In this document: in pieces, positions 18,967 through 32,081 of the stretch
How the letters are laid out: the number at the start of each line of letters is the position of its first letter
Position numbering within the stretch: position 1 is the first letter of the stretch
Source: Bacteroidota bacterium
GTDB lineage: Bacteria > Bacteroidota > Bacteroidia > J057 > JADKCL01
Direction: 5' to 3'
Assembly (NCBI GenBank): GCA_016718825.1
Contig: JADKCL010000024.1
Coordinates: forward strand, 77,002-141,001
DNA: 64,000 nucleotides
Program-made: the position numbers and the translations under genes
Notes under the pieces: generated by a model
Database searches by the model: none
Told to the model about the DNA's origin: nothing
What the model saw: only the letters and a program-made list of their open reading frames with translations

Positions 18967-21900
18967 TTATTCGCGGATGTAAACAAGACGGTAAGAATGG
19001 GATTCGCTCCCTGCCTCGATGCGCATGACATACGTTCCCGCAGCAAGCTGCTTTCCGTTGGTCGACGTGCCGTCCCACTTCACTTCATGCATGCCTTGCT
19101 CAAATACGCCGCCAAACTGATTCACCACTGTGCCACGCAAGTCGCTGATGGTAAACTGCATCTGACGGGTTTCGGGAAGATCAAAGCGAATGGTCGTCTC
19201 CTTGGAAAACGGATTGGGGAAGCTTGGATACCATTGTACCGCCGCGCCGCCTGCTTGCGCACCTTGGTCGCCGGCGACCTTGAACTGACCGTCGCGGGAT
19301 TTGATCTCCAAGACCTCCAAATTCAAGTTGTAAGCCTCGGCAGCCACGCTGTTGCTTGTGGCGGTGATGGCCGTCGAAGTACCAGCCTCGCCGACGACTT
19401 TGAAACGCAGGTTAAACAGCGTTCCACCGTCTGGCAAGGTGATGAAATCGCCATTTGGCTCATTCCACGACACCATCAATGCACCCTGATCGATTTTGGA
19501 TTCGCCAAAGAATGCCTCGGTTGCCATGCCTTCCTCGCCAACCAATTGCAGAACCGATGGATCCCAATTGATCGTGAACTGATAGCCGGCAATGGCCTGG
19601 AAGTCCTCGACCATGACAGGAATCGAAATTTCGTCACCTTTTTGGCCGGAGAAGTCTCCGAAGCTTACATACCGCTCCCCTACCGTCGCCGTCTTGGCCG
19701 TGTTTGGATTCCAAGACCAGTTCACGTCTCCCAGCTTAATGCCGTAGAAATTCTGATTGGTCTGGGTCGATACCGCCGGATAGTTGATCGTGGACGGGAA
19801 AGGCCATGGGCTGTACTGATTGGGGAATACGTAGCCGGCATCGACCATGGACCACAACCTGCCGCTGGGGAAGGTCAAGTTGGTCTGCAAAATCACCGTA
19901 CGTGTAAGCACAATGTCCAAGGTGGTGACAGTCGAACTGTTGTTCACGTCGCCCGCAAGAATCTTGTAGGATGAATTCAACGTGTCAATGTTCAAAATGT
20001 GACGCTGCATCAACACAAGGTCCAAAGTCGTGACACCATTGTTGGTGACCGTATCATTGGCTTTCGTAGGTGTGAGCGTGTAGTTGCCGCCCGTGGTCAA
20101 CCCTGCGAAGTTGAACTGACCATTGGTACCCGTCACCATGGAGGCATTGGTAGGTCCGGTCAGCGCAACCGTCGTGGTGCGAATCGTGCTTAATCCATTT
20201 GGATGCAAGATCGTACCGCTCAATTGGCTGGTGCCGCTGCCGTTGGAAACGTTGACGAGCGTGGTCGAGGCCGTGCTCGTACAACCATTGACGGTCGCGG
20301 TCACGGTGTAGGTGCCGCCCATGATCAAAGTAGCCCCGGAAATCGTTGGATTTTGTGCCGTGGAGGTAAATCCATTCGGGCCCGTCCAAGCATAGGTTGC
20401 ACCACTCACGGTCGATGCCGTCAAGTTGATCGTACCACCGACAATCACAGGGCTGTTGCTGCTTGCAGTCGGCGCGGTTGGCAGCGCATTCACAGTCACC
20501 GTTGTCGGGTTGCTCGTGCTTGAGCATCCCGCAGCATTGGTGACTTGCACAGAATAGGTTCCCGAAGCGGTCACCAAAATCTGCTGTGTCGTTTGGCCAC
20601 CAGGCAACCACGAGTTGCCCGAAGCCGCACTTGAAGTCAGCGTCACCGATCCACCTGCGCAGAACGTTGTCGATCCACCCGCCGTGATAGTTGGTGTTGG
20701 CGGCAATGGATTTACCACCACGGTCGTTGCCAAACTGGTCGCAGAGCAACCCGTGTTGGTCACTGTCACCGTATAAGTGCCGCTGCTACCCACCGAGATC
20801 GATTGCGTCGTAGCGCCCGTGCTCCAGACGTTTCCAGTTGCGCTGTTGCTGGTGAGTGTCACCGTTGCGCCTGCACAAATATTCACCGTTCCCGTCGGGT
20901 TGATCACGGCCGTGACCGGCTGCGTGATCGTGAATACGTTGTTGCTCACATCCACTTTCGTGCTTGCTGTAGCGTCCGTCACGCGAACCAATGCCTGTCC
21001 GGTGGCAATATTGGGTACAGTCCAGCTGTAGGTATTGGTGACCGTGTTGTAATTCGTAACGATCGTATTCCAACTATTGCCACCGTCGGTGGAGTACTCG
21101 ATGTTAAACAATGTGCTTGTACCATTGGTGGTCCAAGTGATGTTTTGCGTCGAGCAGCCAGCCCAACTTTCACCACCATTGGGGGCTACAATCGTGACAG
21201 GAGGCGCGGTCGGCTGGACCGTGAACGAAAAGTCCGAAATGTCGCTTTTACAACTCGATGTGAAGTCCGTGACTCGTACGCGACAATTTGTACTGTTGAT
21301 CACCGGAACCGTCCAAGCATAGCTGGAGGTTCCAGTATTGTAATTGGTCACAATGTTCGTCCAAGTCAAACCTCCATCAGTCGTGTAGTCAATGTTGTAG
21401 AAGTTGGATGCGTTGTAATTCACCCAAGTGATGTTGGTGACCGATCCGCTTTGGATGGTTGCTCCGAAGTTAGGATAGGTCACTTGGATACTTGGGCTGA
21501 TCGTGAACAAGCTGTCGCTGATGTCGGTAAACAACGGATTCGCATTGTCGGTGACCTTGACCAAACATTGCGTGCTTGGTGTATTGGGGATCGACCACGG
21601 ATAGTTCACATTGCTTGACCCACTTGCATAGTTGGCATTCACAATCGTCCAGGTGCTACCTGCGTTGGTGCTCAACTCAATTTTGTAGTTGGCCGAGGCG
21701 CCTGCTGTCCAAGTAATCGAAGACGAGGTGCAAGCGCGCCATGTCGAGCCTGAAGGACCATTCGGCGACACGATCATGATCGGTGGACGAATCTGGAAGA
21801 CGGCATTGCTGATGTCATACTTGTAGCTGAACGTAAAGTCGCTCACACGCACGAGACAAACGGGCAATGGCACCAAGGTATTGGGAACTGTCCAAGCGTA

Positions 21901-24900
21901 CGTTCCATTGTTGGGCGCATTGGCATTGATCAGGTTCCACGTTGCACCGTTGTCAGAGCTCCATTCGAGTTTGACCAAGGTATTGAGGAAACTAGGTGCA
22001 GACCATACAATGTTCTGCGATTGTCCCGAGTACCAAGTTTCACCGCCATTGGGCACTGCCAACAAAGGAGTGGGTTCGCCGATCGTAAATACCGAATTGC
22101 TTTGGTCCACGATGGCATTGTTGCTGAAATCCATCACTTTGAAGAGGCAGTTGGTACTCACCGTATTCGGCACTTGCCAAGGGAATGAGCCTGTGCTTGA
22201 AGGATAATTCGTGAGAATACGGATCCAGCTCGTACCGTTGTTGGTACTGTACTCCATGTTGTACTTCTGCGAAGTTCCGATAATGTTCCAGGTTACATTC
22301 TGCGTTGCTGTACCACCCATGCTCGTAATCATCGCATCCCAGCCAGCGCCGACGTTCCCAGACCCTGTGGTGAAGGCAAATGTCAACGCGCCAGTGCTGT
22401 GCGTGGAAGTGAGCGTCGGAGGCAATGTCGAACCACTGTAGGTACCCAAAACCGGTGCAGAGATATTCGGACCATTGTAAACACGGAGGAAGTCGCTCGA
22501 ATTGTACGTGCTGAAGCTGTTGAAGGCGACACGCAACTTGTTCACAGGAACGTCAGGGTAGAAGGTTTTCACGATCACGGAACCCGAATAACTGTAGTTC
22601 CCCGTTGGGCCACCGGCGTCGTAGAAATTGCCCGTGTTCATCGTCTCGGTAATGTTGTTCATCACCCAGTTACTGCCTTGTGGCCCCACCGTCGCAGGGA
22701 AGACCTCTCCGCCATTGGGAACGGTGACCGTTACGCTCGATGTCAGTGTAAATGGCGCGTCGCTCACGTCACTGTTGCAAGCAACTGAAATATCCGTTGC
22801 ACGCACCAGCGTATTCGTAGAATAAACATTCGGAATCAACCAGCTGTAAGAACCGCCTGAAGTCGAGGAAACGATCGTCGACCAAGAGGTGCCCCCATTG
22901 GTGCTGTATTCCAAACTCACGTTTGTCACGCCCCCGGAAACGGAGTACATGATGCTCTGCGTAGTTCCGGCAATCCAGTTTTCGTTGCCGTTAGGCGCTA
23001 CGACCACCACATTGGTGGTTTGATTGACGGTAAAGACCGCATTGCTGACGTCTGTTTTGAGTGTGTCGCCTGCATCCCTTACCCTTACGATCATCTGCGT
23101 GGTGGAGATGTTAGGCACTTGCCATGAAAAGCTGGAGTTCGGCCCAGCACCACCATTGTAATTGTTGGCAATGGGTACCCAGTAGTGCCATTGTCCGAGC
23201 TGTAGGCAATGTTGAACAAGCCCGTGGTACCGCCATGCGCCCAAGTAAGGGAGGTGGTTACGCAGCCGTTGAACGTTTGACCGCCATTTGGGGCTGTCAC
23301 CGTAACATGCGGTCTGAGCGTGAAGACAGCATTGCTCACATCGTTAAATGTGTTGTTGCTGGCGTCGCTGACGCGTACCAAGGCAGTCGTGCTCGGCGCA
23401 TTCGGGATTGTCCAAGCATAGCTTCCCGTATTGGGTGTGCTGTTGGTGATCGTAACCCAAGTAGTGCCATTGTCGATGCTGTACTCCAGCTTCACGTTGG
23501 GAGATGGGTTAAACATGCTCACCCAAGTGATATTTGGGTTGTGCCGGCATACCAGATTTCGCCACCATTGGGTGACGACAAACTGCGAAGCTTGTCCGAT
23601 TGTGAAGACTGAGTCACTTTGATCGACGATGGCGTTGTTGCCATTGTCCATGACCTTGAACCTGCAGTTCGTGCTCGGGGTATTCGGGACCGACCAAGCG
23701 AATGTTCCTGTTGAAGAAGGGAACTTCGAAAGGATGCGTGTCCAAGAAGAACCGTTGTTCGTGGTATACTCCAGATTAAATACCTGCGATGTACCCGTGA
23801 TGTTCCAATTCACATTTCGTGTGGCGGTGCCCACGCTGGTAATGTAGGCTTCCCAGCCTGGGTAGGTGGTAGAGCCGCTGGTATTCCGGAATTCGAAGGT
23901 CAACTGACCAGTCGGGTTCGTCGCTGTATAGGTAGCCGGAATGCTCGTGCCGGAATATGTCCCGATGAGTGGAGACAAGTTGTTCGGGCCATTGAAGACT
24001 TTCAACTGATCATAGCTGCTGTAAGTGTTGAATGCCGTAAAGGTGACCCTCAGCTTATTCGTAGGAATATCGGGGGTGAAGGTCTTCGTGTAGGTCGTCC
24101 CACTATTGTAAAGATAGCTGCCGAGGAGGCCACCTCCATCATAGAAGTTTCCTGTGTTCAAAGTCACCGGCGTATTGTCCATCAAGTAAGTGAGTCCTTG
24201 CGTTCCGACCGTCGCCTGCCAGATTTCCCCGCCATTGGGTGCGGTGACTTGGATGGTCGAAATCAGGTAGAGGTTGCCGTTGCTTGCATCATTGTTGCAA
24301 GGGTTGCTCGAATCAACCGCACGCACCAAAGCAACGTTGGAATTCACATTTGGAACCGTCCAGTTATAAACGCCACCGGTATTGCCACTGACAATCGTGT
24401 TCCAGGTGACGCCGTTGTCTGTGCTGTATTCCAAATCTACAGTCGTGACACCGCCACTCAAGGAATAAGTAATCGACCGGACGGTGCCAGCCACCCATGC
24501 TTCGCCACCGTTGGGCGTGAGCAAGGTCACGTTGTTGGTAGGCGTAATTGTAAACACCGCATTGCTCTGATCGGTTTTCAAGGGGTCGCCTGCGTCCGTG
24601 ACCCTGACAAGGCACTGTGCGGAATTGGCGTTGGGAACAGGCCATGCGATCGATCCGCTAGGACCTGCGCCACCGTTGTAGTTGTTCGCAATGGCAAACC
24701 ATGTTGCGCCGTTGTCCGTGGAGCCGCTGATGTTAAACAGTCCAGTGGTTCCTCCATGTGTCCAAGTGATGACGCGGTTTGCACAGACCAGCCAGTTTTC
24801 GCCACCATTCGGTGAAGTCACCGTGACGTGTGGGGCAATCGTGAAATTGGCATCGCTGACGTCGTTGATCGTGCTGTTAGAGGTGTCGCTGATGCGCACC

Positions 24901-27900
24901 TTGCATGTCGTACTCGGGGTATTGGGCAGTGTCCATGCATAACTGCCCGTGTTAGGGGTGCTATTCGTGATCGTCGTCCACGTCGTTCCATTGTCTGTCG
25001 TCACTTCCAGCTTCACCGTCGGACTCGGCATGAACATCGATATCCAAGTGATATTTTGGGTGGTGCCAGCATACCATGTTTGTCCACCATTTGGTGCCAA
25101 CAGCACCGGCAAAGCTGCTCCGATGGTGAATGTGGCATCACTCTGGTCAACGATGGCGTTGTTATTGTAGTCAATCACCTTCCATTTGCAATTGGTGCTT
25201 GGCGTATTGGGTACCGACCATGCAAACGAACCAAGTGTGGAAGGATAGTTCGTCAATATCCTTGTCCAGCTTGTGCCGTTGTTGGTGGTGTACTCCATGT
25301 TGAATTTCTGCGAAGTCCCGATGATGTTCCAAGTCACATTCTGTGTCGGTGTTCCGACACTTGTGATGTAGGCTTCCCAGCCCGGGTAGGTGGTCGACCC
25401 GCTGGTATTGCGGAATTCGAAGGTCAACTGACCAGTGCCATTCGTCGCCGTGAAAGCAGGTGGAATGCTCGTGCCGGAATAGGTGCCGATCAGCGGAGAA
25501 AGGTTGCTGGGCCCGTTGAAGACTTTCAGTTGGTCATAGCTGCTGTAAGTATTGAAAGCCGTGAACGTCACCCGCAGCTTATTCGTTGGAATGTCAGGCG
25601 TGAAGGTCTTCGTATAAGTCGCACCACCATTGTAGAGGTAGCTTCCGAGGAGTCCACCTCCGTCATAGAAGTTGCCTGTGTTCAACGTCACTGGGGTGTT
25701 GTCCATCGAATATGTGAGTCCTTGGCTACCGACAGTGGCCGGCCACGTCTGCCCGCCGTTAGGGTTGGTGATCGCGATTTGCGATACCAAGCTGAACACC
25801 GCGTTGCTCATGTCGGAGTTGCACGAGTTGGAGGCATCTGAAACCCTTACCAGTGATTGTGCACTGTTCACGTTAGGGATGGTCCAAGCATAAGCACCAC
25901 CCGATGTACTATTGACAATGGTATTCCAGCTCGTGCCATTGTCTGTGCTGTATTCCAGATCCACAGCGGTCACGCCGCCAGAAACGGTATATGTGACGTT
26001 TTGGACCGTGTTGGCTACCCACACTTCCGCCCCATTGGGTGAAAGCAATTGTACATTGCTCGTCTGGCTGATATTGAATGTGGCGTTGCTTACATCTGTT
26101 TTCAGCGGATCGCCAGCATCTGATACACGAATCAATCCTTGGGTGGTTGTAATGTTTGGTACAACCCAACTGAGGGAAGAATTCGGACCTGCGCCACCGT
26201 TATAACTGGCTGATATCGTGGACCATGAAGTACCGTTGTCCGTGCTGAGTTCTATCTTAAAAAGTCCCGTGGTGCCACCATGCGCCCATGAAATGCTTTG
26301 AACGTTACATCCCAGCAAGTTCTGCCCACCATTTGGGGCAGTCACTGTAACATGAGGGGCGATTGTGAAGACTGCATCACTGACGTCATTGATGGTGTTG
26401 TTGGCGGTATCGCTGATGCGAACCCTGGCCGTGGTGCTCGGGTTGTTGGGGATCGTCCAGTTGTAAGAACCCGTATTGGGAGCACTGTTTGTGATCAGCA
26501 GCCAAGTGGCGCCATTGTCGATGCTGTATTCAAATTTGACCGTCGGGCTTGGCATGAACATCGAGACCCAAGTGATGGCTTGGGAGGTACCCGCATACCA
26601 TGTCTGCCCACCATTGGGGGTCAGCAATACCGGCAAGGCAGATCCGATCGTAAACGTCGCATCGCTCTGGTCTACGATCGCATTGTTATCAAAATCCATG
26701 ACTCTAAACAGGCAGTTTGTACTTGGCGTATTGGGTACCTGCCACGCAAATGTCCCGATTGAGGAAGGGTATTTGGTCAGGATGCGTGTCCAAGAAGTCC
26801 CATTGTTAGTGGTGTAATCCAAATTGTAGTTCAGAGAAGTACCCGTAATGTTCCAATTCACGCTACGGGTGGGAGTTCCTACGCTTGTAAGATAGGCTTC
26901 CCAGCCTGGATAAGTAGTAGAGCCGCTGGTATTCCGGAATTCAAAGGTCAACTGACCTGTGGGATTGGTCGCGGTATAAGATGGTGGAATGGACGTGCCG
27001 GAGTATGTGCCAATCAGCGGAGAAAGGTTGCTGGGTCCGTTGAAGACTTTCAACTGGTCATAGCTGCTGTAAGTATTGAAGGCCGTGAAAGTCACCCGCA
27101 GCTTATTGGTTGGGATATCAGGCGTGAAGGTCTTCGTATAGGTCGCACCACCATTGTAAGCATAGGAGCCGAGGAAGCCACCTCCATCGTAAAAATTACC
27201 CGTGTTGAGTGTGACAGGCACGTTGTCCATCTGGTGCACGAGTCCTTGCGCACCCACAGTCGCCGGCCAGACTTCTCCACCATTGGGAGCGGTAACGGCT
27301 ACGGTTGAGATCATATAAAACACCGCGTTGCTCTCATCAGCAATACATGCGTTGGAGGCATCGGAAACCCTGATCAATGCCTGCGTCGAATTGATGTTGG
27401 GTACTGTCCAGATATAAGTGCCACCGCTTGTGCTGCTGGTGATGGTATTCCAGGACGTGCCGTTGTTTGTGCTGTACTCAATGGCCACGTTGGTCACCGG
27501 GCCGGATACGCTGTAGGTAATCGCACGGCTGCTATTGGCTATCCAAGCTTCATTTCCATTCGGAGAAAACACCGTGACGTAATTGGTGGGCGTGATGGTA
27601 AACGTCGCATCACTATTGTCCGTCTTGAGCGGATCGCCGTCATCCGTTACCCGCACAAGTGCCTGTGAGGAGGATGTGTTGGGCACCTGCCACGAAACAG
27701 AACCGTTTGGTCCAGCGCCTGAATTGACGTTGTTGGCTATCTGCACCCATGTCGCGCCATTGTCCAGGCTGTAAAAGACGTCAAACAACCCAGTGGTGCC
27801 ACCATGCAACCATGACAAGGTCACGATAGAACAGCCTGCAAGGGTTTGTCCTCCGTTGGGCGATGATACCGTAACATAAGGACGAATGTTGAACACCGCA

Positions 27901-30900
27901 TTGCTTTGGTCGTTGATGGTCGATGTGATCGCATCACTGATACGCACCCTCGCTTGCGTGGTCGGGGTATTGGGCAGCGTCCACGCATACGAACCTGTAT
28001 TGGGTGTCGAGTTCGTAATCGTCGTCCAAGAGGTGCCGTTGTCGGTGGTGTATTCCAGCTTTGCGTTCAGACTCGGGTTGAACATGCTCACCCAAGTGAT
28101 GTTCTGCACGGTCCCTGCATACCAATTTTCCCCGCCATTCGGTGCCAGCAACAATTCAGAGGCTTGCCCGATGGTAAAGTTGGCATCGCTTTGATCCACA
28201 ATTGCATTGTTGTTATAGTCTACCACCCTGAACCGGCACTGTGTGCTCGGTGTATTGGGGACAGACCATGCAAAAAGGCCATTGGTGGATGGATAATTTG
28301 TGAGGATTCGCGTCCAACTTGTCCCCGTGTTGGTACTGTATTCCAGATTGAACTTCTGGGAAGTGCCGACAATGGTCCAAGTCACGTTTTGGGTGGCAGT
28401 TCCTACGCTTGTCAGATAGGCCTCCCAGCCCGGGTATGTCGTCGACCCGCTGGTATTGCGGAATTCAAAAGTCAACTGACCTGTGGCATTCGTCGCAGTG
28501 TAAGTGGGTGGAATGCTCGTGCCAGAATAGGTGCCGATGAGTGGAGACAGGTTGCTAGGTCCGTTATAGACTTTCAACTGATCATAGCTGCTGTAGGTAT
28601 TGAATGCTGTGAAGGTCACTCTCAGCTTATTCGTTGGAATGTCAGGCGTGAAGGTCTTCGTATAAGTCGTACCGCCATTGTAAAGATAGCTTCCGCCGAT
28701 GCCTCCTCCATCATAGAAGTTGCCGGTATTGAGTGTCACAGGCACGTTGTCCATGTTATAGCTCAATCCTTGGTTGCCGACTGTTGCCTGCCATATTTCG
28801 CCACCATTCGGAGCGGTGACCGTCACTTGAGAGACGATTGCAAAGTTGCTGTTGCTCTGATCACTGTTGCAAGCGTTGCCGGTATCTGTGGCACGAACCA
28901 AGCAAACGTTGCTGGGTGTGTTAGGAATCACCCAGTTATACACGCCACCCGATGTGCTTCCGATGATGGTATTCCAAGAGGTGCCGTTGTCGGTGCTGTA
29001 TTCCAGATAGACCGTGGTGACACCGCCGCCCACCGAATAGGTGATTGCCTGTGTTGTACCCGTTACCCAGTTCTCATTGCCGTTGGGAGAGAGCAGGACG
29101 ATGTTTGTGGTCTGTGTTGTGGTGAAAACGGCATTGCTCACATCCGTCTTGAGCACGTCACCGTCATCCCGCACACGGATCAGCCCTTGTAGTGTACCGA
29201 TATTGGGCACCTGCCAAGGATAAGAAGAGGTTGGCCCAGCTGAACCCGCATTGTAATTATTGGCAATAACGCTCCATGTCGTTCCATTGTCCGTACTGAA
29301 GTCAATATCGAATATGCCTGTGGTACCACCATGGTTCCATACGATATTTTGCGTGCTACAGCCGGTCCAGTTCTGTCCGCCGTTTGGAGAGGTCACCGTT
29401 ACATGTGGCCCGATCGTGAATACGGCGTCGCTCATGTCATTGCTTGTGGACAGGAGGGCGTCGCTCACGCGGACACGCGCCGTGGTGCTCGGGTTGTTGG
29501 GCAATGTCCAGGCAAAAGTACCGGATGCATTCGGCGTACTGCTGACGATGTTGATCCAAGTCGCACCATTGTCGATGCTGTATTCGAGTTTCACATTGGC
29601 GCCAGTGAAGAATGCCGGAACCCATGTGATGCTCTGCACGGTTCCTGCATACCACGTTTGACCGCCATTCGGTGCAAGCAGCAATGGATTCGCGGGGCCA
29701 ATGGTAAAAACGGCATCGCTTTGGTCCACGATCCCGCCATTGGCAGCATCAGAAACCTTGACAAGGCAGTTCGTACTGGGCGTGTTGGGAATGCTCCAAG
29801 GGAAAGTGCCGGTGGAGGAAGGAAGCCCGGAGACGATCCGGATCCAACTCGTGCCATTGTTGGTACTGTAGTCGAGGTTGAATTTTCCGCTTGTACCGAC
29901 GATGGACCAGTTCAGGTTTTGTGTCGGCGTTCCGACACTTACAAAATAGGCGTCCCAACCAGCGGCTGTGTTGCCAGAACCGGTAGTCCATGTGAAGGTC
30001 AGCGCGCCTGTAGCGTGCGTAGACGTGAACGATGGTGGAAGGGTGCTACCGCTATACGCGCCGACCAATGGAGATGCGATCGAGGGGCCGTTGTAAATGC
30101 GGAGGACGTCACTGGAATTGTAGGTGGCAAAGCTGTTGAAGTTGATGCGCAACTTGTTGGTGCCGACGTCGGGTGTGAAGGTCTTCGTCAGCACTGCACC
30201 GGAGGTATAGTTGCCGCCGGAGCCGCCATTGTCGTAAAAATTGCCCGTATTGGCGGTCAAGTTTACGTTGTCCATGTTCACCGACACGCCTTGAGATCCC
30301 ACCGTGGCAGTCCAGTTTTGCCCACCGTTGGGTTGCTGCACAGTGATGGAGGAGAGGATGTAAAATACGTTGTCGCTCACATCCACCTTGCAAGTGGGGT
30401 CACCGTTGTCGCTGACACGGACAAGGCAGGTGTTGCTCGGCGTGTTCGGGATTGTCCAGTTGTAGGTATTGCCTGTGGTGCTGAGCGGATTCACGATGGT
30501 AAGCCATGATGCCCCATTGTTCGTGCTATACTCGATGTTATAGTTGTTGCTCGTACCGTTGGGCGTCCAAGTAATGGTTTGCACTGTACCGGTAACCCAA
30601 CTTTGACCGCCGTTGGGCGATGTCAAAATGAGCGGCCCGGTGACCGTGAAGGTGGAGTTACTCACGTCCACAATCGCGCCGTTGGAACTGAGCTTGACCC
30701 GCACCAAAAAGCTGCTCGACGTGATGTTGGGGAGGGTCCAAGAATAGGTGCCGCCCGGCGAAAAGTAATTACTCGCGACAGCCACCCAGTTGGAGCCGTT
30801 GTCGGGCGAATAGTCGATGTCAAAGTAGGGACTGCCGATACCTGACATGCTCCAGGTAATGTTTCGGGCAGTACAGCCGTTCCAACTTTCACCGCCGTTG

Positions 30901-31001
30901 GGTGAAGTGATCGTGATCGTCTGCGCAGACAAGGATCCGGCAAAGACCAATAGGAAAGTCGCGAGCAAAAACGTGTGAAAATTCCGCATAATTCTGATCA
31001 T
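18967..31001 (-). CDS. Giant T9SS protein: six CUB modules with KRE9-like repeats, dockerin and cohesin-like domains (frameshifted)
   Basis: About 4,000 residues after repair, starting MIRIMRNFHTFLLATFLLVF (signal peptide; the Met at 30989 is also possible). Most of it repeats modules of the type TSPNGGESW...ITWSMSG...VRVxD (KRE9/KNH-like) with a CUB domain per unit (NTGNFYDGGG ... KLRVTFTAFNTYSSYDQLKVFNGP); six CUBs are visible. The C-terminal part has three Ig-like repeats, a carboxypeptidase-regulatory-like domain, two dockerin-like EF-loops (NNGVTTLDLVLMQRHIL and DVNNSSTVTTLDIVLTRTVI), a cohesin-like domain and a T9SS tail (FPNPFSKETTIRF ... YRLVYIRE). One lost T near 23183 splits the frame, and a shift at ~23533 is undone near 23575. 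The likely role is surface adhesion or assembly. Confidence 0.8.
22560..30990 (-). repeat. 1,524-bp super-repeat (508 residues) in the giant CUB/KRE9 gene
   Basis: The landmark GGTCTTCGT in the CUB segment recurs at 24081, 25605, 27129, 28653 and 30180, with a divergent copy near 22564. Spacing is 1,524 bp, four times nearly exactly. Each unit contains one CUB and several KRE9-like modules. Neighbouring units share long nearly identical DNA stretches. Confidence 0.85.
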
Positions 31002-31019
31002 AGAGGGGTAAACACCCAA

Positions 31020-31319
31020 AAAAGAACCGAAGTCCCGTACATTATTCCGTTGGTGTCATTGGCTTGCACCTGCCCCAAAAGGCGGCGCAAAGCTAAGACG
31101 ATCCTTCGAATTCAACCACTTGCATCCGAAGATTTCAGGAGAAATCTTATCCCCAACCCTCGGAGATACCACAAGGCAGGCCATGACCTACCTCAAGCTA
31201 CCTTCGTAAAGCTTGCAGACGGAATTTTGATCCTGTCAGATGAATGAGTGATTGGGGCTATTTGTCGCGTAGATGCACCGACCCATCTAGCATCCGGAAA
31301 TGCATTCGAAGGAAGCTCC
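31020..31319. other. Intergenic region upstream of the giant surface gene cluster
   Basis: It lies between the LytTR regulator stop (31320) and the start of the surface protein cluster, both on the minus strand. It should contain the cluster promoter. No clear consensus was seen and no gene is supported. Confidence 0.35.
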
Positions 31320-32072
31320 TCAAAAAAAGCGCCGCATGAACGAAGCCTTGCGGTTTCGGCTGATGGTAAGCAGCGCCCCGTCAGACATTTGCACTTGCCC
31401 GCCGTCGGTTTTGTGGTAGGCTTCCACATGGCGCAGGTTGGCAATATGGCTTTGGTGAATGCGGAAAAATCCATGGTCATTGAGCAGTTCTTCGTATTCG
31501 CCCAAGGTCTTGGACACCACGATCTTTCGGTCATGGCTCAAGATGAACGTCGTATAGTTGCTCGAGGCTTCCAGTCGAATGATATCTTCCATGTTCACGA
31601 CCTTGAAGCCTTCCATGTTGCTGATCACGATGCGCTTGAGCTTGCCCGGCTGATCGCTGTAATTGTCGATCAATACCTTCACCCGTTGCTCGGTCGCTTC
31701 CTTGGTGCGCCGCGATTCCTTCTCGATGCGCTCGATCACGTTGCGCAGGTCCACGGACTTCACAGGCTTGAGCAAATAGCCGATCGCCGCAAAATCAAAT
31801 GCCTTGATGGCAAAATTGTCGTAGGCGGTGACAAACACCACCTCAAAATCAATCGCGGGCAAGGCTTGCAGCAGGTCAAATCCAGTGCCCTTCTGCATTT
31901 TGATGTCCAGGAAAACGACATCCGGCTGATATTTCTCGATCGCCACCAAGCCCGTATCCACGTCATTGGCCTCGCCAACGATACTCACACGATCCGCAAA
32001 ATGGCGGGTCAACAGGTCGCTGAGCAGAAACCTGGCATTTTTTTCGTCGTCGATGATGACTGCCCTGAGCAT
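31320..32072 (-). CDS. LytTR-family response regulator
   Basis: 250 residues. The receiver domain (MLRAVIIDDEKNARFLL) has acidic residues Asp8/Asp9, phospho-acceptor Asp56 in VVFLDIKM, and the Lys of GYLLKPV. A C-terminal LytTR DNA-binding domain follows (NMEDIIRLEASSNYTTFILS ... FFRIHQSHIANLRHVEAY). It starts 9 bp after the histidine kinase stop on the same strand, so the two form a two-component pair: the kinase phosphorylates the receiver, which then binds DNA as a dimer. Targets are unknown. The giant surface protein genes lie immediately downstream in the same orientation, so regulation of them is possible but unproven. Confidence 0.92.
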   Translation of the reverse strand: MLRAVIIDDEKNARFLLSDLLTRHFADRVSIVGEANDVDTGLVAIEKYQPDVVFLDIKMQKGTGFDLLQALPAIDFEVVFVTAYDNFAIKAFDFAAIGYLLKPVKSVDLRNVIERIEKESRRTKEATEQRVKVLIDNYSDQPGKLKRIVISNMEGFKVVNMEDIIRLEASSNYTTFILSHDRKIVVSKTLGEYEELLNDHGFFRIHQSHIANLRHVEAYHKTDGGQVQMSDGALLTISRNRKASFMRRFF

Positions 32073-32081
32073 ATTCCTTCC

